From Selaginella moellendorffii (lineage: Eukaryota; Streptophyta; Lycopodiopsida; Selaginellales; Selaginellaceae), in the NCBI RefSeq assembly GCF_000143415.4, contig NW_003314312.1, positions 611,510 to 675,509 on the forward strand: 64,000 bases of DNA. The letters run 5' to 3'. Below, piece after piece: positions 57,376-64,000 of this stretch. The translations under genes were made by a program, and so were the position numbers. Below the pieces are notes generated by a model. That model did not search any database. It was not told the DNA's origin and worked only from the letters and a program-made list of their open reading frames with translations. The stretch's first letter is position 1, and each line of letters begins with the position of its first letter.

Positions 57376-58432
57376 CACAGCCACCCTTAGCTTGACCTCA
57401 GCTCCATGTTCTGCAGAAGGGGAGTGATCTGCCGACTTTCTCAGGTGTTGGAACAGTCTCTCCAACATCGCATATCAGTCGCTTTGATTACTATTGCACC
57501 ACAAACATGATCGTCGATGATGATCGTATGTGCTGCGACTTCTTGCAATCTCTTGAAGGCAAAGCAGAAACTTGAGCAGATTCTCTCCTCCCAGAGGACC
57601 GGACAGACTTCCAGACACTACTTGCATCGTTCAGAAAAACGTTGTTGAAGAAAAACCCACAAATCGGCTATTTGTCGACCTCTTTTCATTCCTACAAGGT
57701 GCTCACGAATCTGTTCCTGACTACATCACATGGTTTTGAGCTTATTGGAAGCAGTGTTGGGATCGCAGAGTAGTCCAAGATGAACAACAGGGGATCACAG
57801 CATTCACAGTAGGTCTGCATGGGAACTTGTAGCGGAAACTTCTTAGGAAGATATTTAGGTCTTGCCGTGAGGCATTTTCATTTGCCACGAAGCTAGAAAG
57901 AGAGCTTCTTGTTAACTTGGGGATTGTTAAAGTTGATTTTGACCAATCCATCACCCCATCAGAGTCACCTTGTGTAGCTGTTCGCCCGTCCACAACAAAG
58001 CCCGTCGCTATTGAGCATACACCTCTGGCTATTGAGAACTTTGCCAACGAGATGCGGCAGCTGAAGGAGATCATTTTTCAGCAGCAATCACACCATGACA
58101 AGCTGCTCCAGGAGCTGGTGGAGTCTAGGAAAGAGGCCACTACAGCTCAGGACCATAGATTTAGATCCCGTTGGTGCACTCACTGTGAGACAAACACTCA
58201 CAACACACAGCGCTGCTTCAAGCTTCACCCAGAGCTTCGGCCTCCATCTTTTCAATGTGTCCAACAACATCCCTCCGCTGATAATTCCACATCGTCTCGG
58301 GGTCTAGAGACGTATCAGGAGCAGTTGGAGCAACAAGCAATTGAGGCAGCCCCTTCGTCAAGCAAAGGCAAGGCACCAGCCTCATCGGTCAACATGATTT
58401 TGGTAGCCAAGGAACTCTATAGGCAACAGTAG
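57376..58432 (+). pseudogene. G2 gypsy Gag
   Basis: Reads SDLPTFSGVGTVSPTSHISR, FDYYCTTNMIVDDD, then after a frameshift near 57725 QQGITAFTVGLHGNL and a zinc-knuckle-like CTHCETNTHNTQRC. TAG and TGA stops interrupt at several Gln/Arg-type positions. Typical of gypsy Gag, not functional. Confidence 0.7.
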
Positions 58433-59600
58433 CAAACCGCAGCCACTCGAGCCCAAACGAAGAAGAAGGCACCTTCTCAGCTTGCCATAGATCCCCTGGC
58501 GCCAGTTGAGAGTGAATCTCTGTTGGCACCAAATCGAGTGACACAGAGGGTGACTTGTAAGCTCCCCTTCAAGTCACTACTTTCTTTTCCTCCTAAGGTC
58601 TCCCCAACAGCTATTCCTGTTCTGGAGCCAATTCTTCAACAACTGGTTGGCACTCCTGTCACCTTTTTGCTCCGAGACATGTTGTGTTTTGTCCCGGGAT
58701 TCGGCCAGCGTTTAGAGGAGTTTGCACGGTCAGGAACACTAGAGAGCACTCTCAAGAGGACTCCTCAAGAGGTGCACATTGTCAACATGACAAAATTTGG
58801 TGGAGATCCTGGTCCATTTTTCGTCCCAGTGTAGATTGGTACTTCCTCTTGTAGGATGGATGCTTTGATTGACTCCGGTTCTGGAAGCAACATTATCTCT
58901 CTCGAAGCTGCCCTTTCAGCATAGCTATAGATCACTAAGAGCTCCTCCATCGTGCTCAAGACTTTCGCCAACCACACTGTTCCTTTAGTAGGCATTTGCT
59001 ATGGTGTCAAGGTCTCAATGCAAGGTGTTATTTCTGAAGTGGATTTCCTCGTGGTTGACTACAAACATCTTGGAACGTTCTTTTTGAAGGACTCTATCAT
59101 CCTTGGCCATTCATGGCAAGTCACAGCCCATTGCACCATTGACAGCGCACAAAGCAAAATGGAAATTAGCAATGGAACCCACAGCGCCACCTTTCTCAAA
59201 AACCACGGCAAAGCTCTTTCTCAGTAGGCCCAGTAGGCTCAGAATAAGATGGGCTCCACACCATACTTTCCTCTTGAGCTCACAGAGGTTTTTCCTAAGT
59301 TGGCAGTGGAGTCAGCCATCTATATGACGGATGCTTTCTCATGCAATGCGATTGACACAGTTGGAGGTGAGTTAGATAGCCTGAGACATCTCTCGGCTTC
59401 ACTCTCTTTATTTGAGAGTAAGGCCAAGCCTCTAGACACGCCCTCTTTATTTGATGGCGAGGCTTATAGAGTATGGGCTCCCATATCCAGCTTTCCGGAG
59501 TGTTTCTTGATAGAGGAAGGGCTTCTTGACTCGTTTCTCGCATGGGACCAACTCTCTCTTATAGAGCTTGATGACACAGTCACTCCAGACTAGGTCCATC
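58433..59600 (+). pseudogene. G2 protease and following region without reverse transcriptase
   Basis: The same frame continues to a retropepsin site, MDALIDSGSGSNIISLEAAL, and ILGHSW further on. About 500 bp after it (59230-59780) should hold reverse transcriptase but shows no YxDD or other polymerase motif. It still stays largely open (ELTEVFPKLAVES, YRVWAPISSFPECFL). Stops are nearly all TAG. Confidence 0.65.
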
Positions 59601-59782
59601 TTTCACAGGACACAGCCGAACTCAATCCTCCTTAGCAACTATTTGAGGTGTCACACAGCCAGAATCTTCCTACTAAAATTGCGGTAGCTGACGACTTTGA
59701 ACGTATTTTGTCATGCTGTTTCTTGGAGACGGAGGATGACATCCAGACACAGAACTGGTAGAAAGAATCGAGCCAATCAGAT

Positions 59783-60121
59783 GTGCTGCATGCAAGTTAT
59801 ACTTCTTTGAGTTCAGAATTTCCTACCGTGGAACCCCCGATACTCCAACCACCAGAACGACAACTTCCTTTTGACATTTACATCACAACGGGTATAGAGG
59901 CTTTTGGAGTATGCTTTTTCCAATGTTCACAGCCTAGCAAGCCACCACATGCAACATACTATGCCTCCCATTCATTCAAGGAGACTAAGAAGAAGTACGT
60001 GGATGCAGAAAAAGAAGTAGTGGCTATTGTTTACACCTTGGAGCGATTTCATCACTTTCTCGTTGGAGCCCGTATCCATTTCCATGTCTATTTTAATGTG
60101 TTGACCTTTCTTTTACAATGA
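59783..60121 (+). pseudogene. G2 RNase H
   Basis: Reads FDIYITTGIEAFGVCFFQCS, ATYYASHSFKETKKKYVDAE and EVVAIVYTLERFHHFLVGA, the RNase H block of gypsy elements. Catalytic Asp residues are partly replaced (ITTGIEAFG where D.S..A.G is usual). Ends at TGA (60119-60121). Confidence 0.7.
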
Positions 60122-60154
60122 CTGGTTCACAGTCCTCGTACTTTATCTTGGATT

Positions 60155-61503
60155 ATGACCATCCAGGAGTTCCAACCAACTTTTCACATGCGGCGGAAGC
60201 GTGTGATGGATCCGAGCGAGTTCTTGGTTGCTGAAGCTACTTCCTTCGTGGTCCCAGCAGCATTACAGGACATTGCAATGTACCTAGATTCAGGTCAATT
60301 CCCAGCAGATTCCTTACCAGTACAACAAAAGGCAGTGGAGATCCGAGCACGGGGGTTTTGCCTTCTCAACAGACACCTTTACAGGAGGACTTCTCAGGAG
60401 GTTTTGTTGTGGTGTGTGGGGGAACACGAGGTCTCTGAACTCCTTTGTGCTTTCCACTCTTGTGCGGGGCATTTCTCGGGACAGGTCACAGCACAGCTCC
60501 TCTTGCACCATGGCTACTTTTGGCCTCGGATTCACCAGGACAGCTTGGCCTATGCAAAGGCATGTGAGCAGTGCCAATGGTTCAACCCCCAGAGCCATGT
60601 TCCATATCTTCCTTTCCAGCTCATTACTTCTCTGGGTCCTTTTTTCCAATGGGGACTTGACTTTGTTGGCCCAATCAACCCACCGAGCTTAGAAGGACAA
60701 CGATACATCATCATGGCAACGGACTATTTCACAAAATGGGTTGAGGCCACCCCTTTGCGATAGGCAGATCAACAGTCTATAGCAAAATTTGTCTATGAGT
60801 ACATCATTTGCCGATTTGGAGTTCCTGCTGTTTTGGTTTCCGATCGTGGTAGCGGCTTCCTTGGACAGGTGATGCAGCATCTTCTCCAGCGGCTGTAGGT
60901 CAAGCACGTGAAGAGCAGCAGCTATTATCCTGAGTGCAATGGCCAGGTAGAGTCCAGCAACAAGATATTGAAGACAGTCATCTCAAAGCTTGTGGAGGAT
61001 CACCCAAGGCATTGGCACGAGCACTTGGTTATGGCGTTGTGGGCCGTTTGGATGTCCTTCAAGACATCCATCTCTGCAACCCCATTCTCCCTTGTCTATG
61101 GGACAGAGGCCGTGCTTCCAGTGGAGATCCAGGTGCCATCACTCTCACTTTCACTTTGATACGCAGTAGTGATGCAGCTTAGCGATGAGGACAAGCTTCA
61201 TACACGTGACTTGGAGGTTCTTGCCTTGGAAGAACAACGATGATCCACAACTAAACATCTCCTTTGAGGCAAAAAAAAGATTAAGTTAGTCATCGATCAC
61301 CAATGGTCTGCTGAACCATTCGAGGATGGTGATCTTGTTCTACTCAACGAGTTTATGCCACCTTCGAAGTTCTCCCCTTGCTGGATTGGTCCCTACTTTG
61401 TCCAGTGACACATCGGAGGCAGAGCACATGTGCTAGTTGATGCTGATGGAGGTGAGCTCCCACATGCTCACAACCACTCTCGTTTCAAACGCTTCATCCG
61501 GTG
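60155..61503 (+). pseudogene. G2 integrase
   Basis: Contains the zinc finger (FHSCAGHFSGQVT, CEQCQWF), then catalytic-core blocks GLDFVGPI, LVSDRGSGFLG and NGQVESSNKILK, so Asp, Asp and Glu are all present. The C-terminal part (GPYFVQ, then HSRFKRFIR) ends at about 61503. Interrupted by TAG at 60761 and 60895 and by TGA at 61157 and later. It shares frame 2 with the preceding Gag, protease and RNase H segments. Confidence 0.8.
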
Positions 61504-61556
61504 AGGCGTTCCTCTTCTCTTCTTTTTCTTTTTTCATTTTCATCCTTTCTTTCACT

Positions 61557-62041
61557 NNNNNNNNNNNNNNNNNNNNNNNNNNNNNNNNNNNNNNNNNNNN
61601 NNNNNNNNNNNNNNNNNNNNNNNNNNNNNNNNNNNNNNNNNNNNNNNNNNNNNNNNNNNNNNNNNNNNNNNNNNNNNNNNNNNNNNNNNNNNNNNNNNNN
61701 NNNNNNNNNNNNNNNNNNNNNNNNNNNNNNNNNNNNNNNNNNNNNNNNNNNNNNNNNNNNNNNNNNNNNNNNNNNNNNNNNNNNNNNNNNNNNNNNNNNN
61801 NNNNNNNNNNNNNNNNNNNNNNNNNNNNNNNNNNNNNNNNNNNNNNNNNNNNNNNNNNNNNNNNNNNNNNNNNNNNNNNNNNNNNNNNNNNNNNNNNNNN
61901 NNNNNNNNNNNNNNNNNNNNNNNNNNNNNNNNNNNNNNNNNNNNNNNNNNNNNNNNNNNNNNNNNNNNNNNNNNNNNNNNNNNNNNNNNNNNNNNNNNNN
62001 NNNNNNNNNNNNNNNNNNNNNNNNNNNNNNNNNNNNNNNNN
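61557..62041. other. Assembly gap (N)
   Basis: 485 Ns immediately after the end of G2 integrase, probably covering the LTR start. Open frames through the Ns are meaningless. Confidence 0.99.
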
Positions 62042-62224
62042 CTGCTCCAGCACTCAGTGGACACATGCCACCTCCCTTTACCGGCAACCTAGTGACTACG
62101 ACGTCCTTTTCAGCTGCTGACTTCTTCAGTCTGACATATCAGACTGGCCACCTTCTCAGAGTGCCACCCCATCTCAGCATTCCACCATATCACTCCACCA
62201 TATCGGGACTGGAGTAAGTGCAGG

Positions 62225-62335
62225 AGTAGGAGCAAGAGCAGGTGGTTACCAATTACCGGTTACAAGTCCTCGGTTACTGGTTACTAGTTACTGGTTACCG
62301 GTTACCGGCTACTCCGAGTGGTCAGCACTTACTCT
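62225..62335 (+). repeat. GGTTAC-type minisatellite
   Basis: Repeated GGTTACY and GGTTACTAGTTAC words follow GGAGTAGGAGCAAGAGCAGG. Related arrays are at 56935-56995 and 63895-63985, each preceded by the same GGAGTAGGAG motif and followed by GGCTACTCC. Confidence 0.75.
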
Positions 62336-62772
62336 ACAGGCCAACAGTTATCAATGGTCACCTTTTTAGAGTGCCACCACCATCTTGGTGCTCCACCATA
62401 TCTCTCCATCTTTCATCATTTCCACACTTACCACCCTTGGGCAACACATCCCCTCTTCTACCTCTCTTTCTTTCTCGATTTTGGCCAATCCTTGGAGCAT
62501 ACCAGAAGTCATCAAGAGGCTGCATTTGTATATTACACTTTCTTGAGCCAAAATCCAAGGTCCAGTTTGATTACAGGGTTTCCCACCGGGTTTTCCTCCC
62601 TGTCTCCAAACTTGACACCTACCTTTTTTCTTTCTTTTCCGCTTTGTTTTCTAGAGGTTCTACTATTTCCCGCAACTACCAGCACTTGGCATCAGTAGCA
62701 GAGGAACACTCTACACTCTTCAGAGGGTTCTCACGCATCTGGAGCCAACGCGATCCACCGTGGTTGCATGTT

Positions 62773-62960
62773 AGGGCGTGGCCACCGAGAGAGTGAGAGA
62801 GAGAGAGGGAATATTCTGGTCCTCAAAATATTCCTCATCTTTCTTGTATAAACCCTTGCCTCACAAGGGCAACGGGGGGCATTTTTGTGAAGAGCATTGA
62901 AGCATTTCTCGCGTTTGAGCGAGCGTTGGGGGAGGTGCCCCTCCTTCCCCCAACAGATGC
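62773..62960 (+). repeat. GA-run block shared with 10624, then G2-type block
   Basis: TTAGGGCGTGGCC, (GA)n and CCTTGCCTCACAAGGGCAACGG match 10624-10735; the continuation GAAGAGCATTGAAGC matches 55984. Likely the 3' end of an LTR or an insertion boundary. Confidence 0.6.
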
Positions 62961-63000
62961 AATTAAAGTGCATTTTAATGATAACTTGTAAAAGGGGAAC

Positions 63001-63510
63001 ATGATAGAGTTGAGGTTCATATTTAGCAAAGGAGACAAACCAAGGGGGACATATGGCAAAGGGAAATTCAGGAAGAGTTTCTCTAAGAATGAGTCTTCAG
63101 GGTTTCAAAAAGGCAAATCCAATGGTCAGCGAGCAAACACATGGGGGAGTCAAACAAAAAAGGATAAACCCATTAATAAGAAGGCCAAGTCTACTAGTAG
63201 TGTGGGAAATAGCTTATGCTACAACTGCGGTGAAGTAGGATATTTTCTAAGAGAATGTCCTTACCTGAAGAAAGCCAAAGTCAATATAGCTATTAAGTCG
63301 AGTGAAGTCCAAATTAAAGTATGTGATCTAGTCCCTAGCTCAAAGTTACTCATTACACGAGCAACTTTAGTAGAGAGTCATTTGCGACATCTACTAGCCC
63401 TCCAAAGGAAGCTATATTTGAAGAGATACAATGTTTCTTGTCTCAGTGGGATGAACATTTTGGGATTTTCATTTTCTCACCTAAATCCTTGGTCCAATTT
63501 CTCAAAGTAG
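63001..63510 (+). pseudogene. Retrotransposon Gag fragment with altered zinc knuckle
   Basis: Basic Gly/Lys/Ser-rich sequence (FSKGDKPRGTYGKGKFRKSF) precedes CYNCGEVGYFLRECPYL, a CCHC knuckle in which the His is Tyr, a CAT/CAC to TAT/TAC change. The frame then drifts into the repeated non-coding block at 63417. No matching pol is nearby. Confidence 0.65.
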
Positions 63511-64000
63511 TGCATTTGGGCTTGTAGATCTGGCCTACATCTACAAGTAGTGGTGATTCTTAGCACTAGATTTGGGCAAATTAACGGCATGCAAAAGGAT
63601 TTTCTTCTCCAGTTAAATTGAGTCATCTTTGTAGTATGAATTCATGCTTCTCCGGGCTTTGTTTTGGATGCCTTTTGTTTCTAGAGGTGCTCTTGGTCCT
63701 AGGATTTCCAAAAAAATACCAATGGCACCTTAGTATCGATCTACATCAATGACATGAACATGTTTTTCCATAATATTGGTGTTCTGGGCTACCTCTTCTT
63801 GGATTTCAAGGAATATTGAGGTAGCTTCTTCACAAATTCTTGTGGTAGAGGGTAGATAGGGCTGAGCCCTTTCCAATCTTTAGAGTGCAGGAGTAGGAGT
63901 GAGAGCAGGTGGTTACCGGTTACCAATTATAGGTCACTGGTTATTGATTACTAGTTACTAGTTACCGATCACCGGCTACTCCAAGAGGTCAGTGTTGTGA
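63511..64000 (+). repeat. Continuation of the G2-type repeated block
   Basis: Parallels 56330-57000, including TTGGATTTCAAGGAATATTG (63799 against 56619 region) and the terminal GGTTAC minisatellite. Non-coding. Confidence 0.65.

Overview
This is a repeat-dense, gene-poor piece of a land-plant nuclear genome. The evidence is LTR retrotransposons primed by initiator-Met tRNA (TGGTATC-type primer sites), Ty3/gypsy gag-pol remains, shards of PLS-class pentatricopeptide (PPR) genes, a bulb-type (mannose-binding) lectin ORF and plant telomere-type CCCTAAA arrays. The repeat mixture would suit a fern, lycophyte or other large plant genome; I cannot name the species. There are no rRNA genes, CRISPR arrays or bacterial genes.

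Layout: 1-1060 is a truncated LTR of a non-coding LTR family (called M here) with a 12-bp minisatellite. 1061-10623 is a non-coding LTR family (H) whose first copy is split by a mosaic of gypsy fragments (G1, 2212-8775) in both orientations, separated by TATTA-type filler. 10624-12195 is a decayed gypsy gag with LTR pieces. 12187-16333 is a second H element. 16334-18441 and 27096-27600 hold a PPR pseudogene on the minus strand, split by a miniature LTR element (K, 18442-27090, TSD CAATG) that was itself entered by a full M element (M2, 18663-26711, TSD GTCTG). 27690-29582 has another PPR shard and a lectin-like gene broken by one stop. 32138-34246 is a third H copy.

The most notable object lies at 34247-55339. 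An M element on the minus strand (TSD ATTTG at 34242-34246 and 55340-55344) is split by a 13.7-kb segment, 39245-52957, bounded by 22-bp perfect inverted repeats. The uninterrupted M2 element supplies the empty site. This looks like a large DNA transposon with two divergent multi-exon genes. The minus-strand gene reads from a ParB/Srx-like domain through basic and acidic low-complexity stretches to an FCP1/SCP-type HAD phosphatase domain. The plus-strand gene resembles DUF7869-type, RNase-H-fold transposase-like proteins. About 22 copies of a 22-bp palindrome are scattered only through this segment, mostly in introns of 38-54 bp. The ParB-like protein and the palindromes could be a protein/site pair; that link is inference.

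55340-64000 is more LTR debris, including a gypsy gag-pol (G2, 57376-61503) in almost one reading frame, with no recognisable reverse transcriptase but an integrase with all three catalytic residues. Nearly all premature stops in the window are TAG or TGA, as expected from C-to-T change at methylated CAG and CGA codons, so most of these genes are dead.
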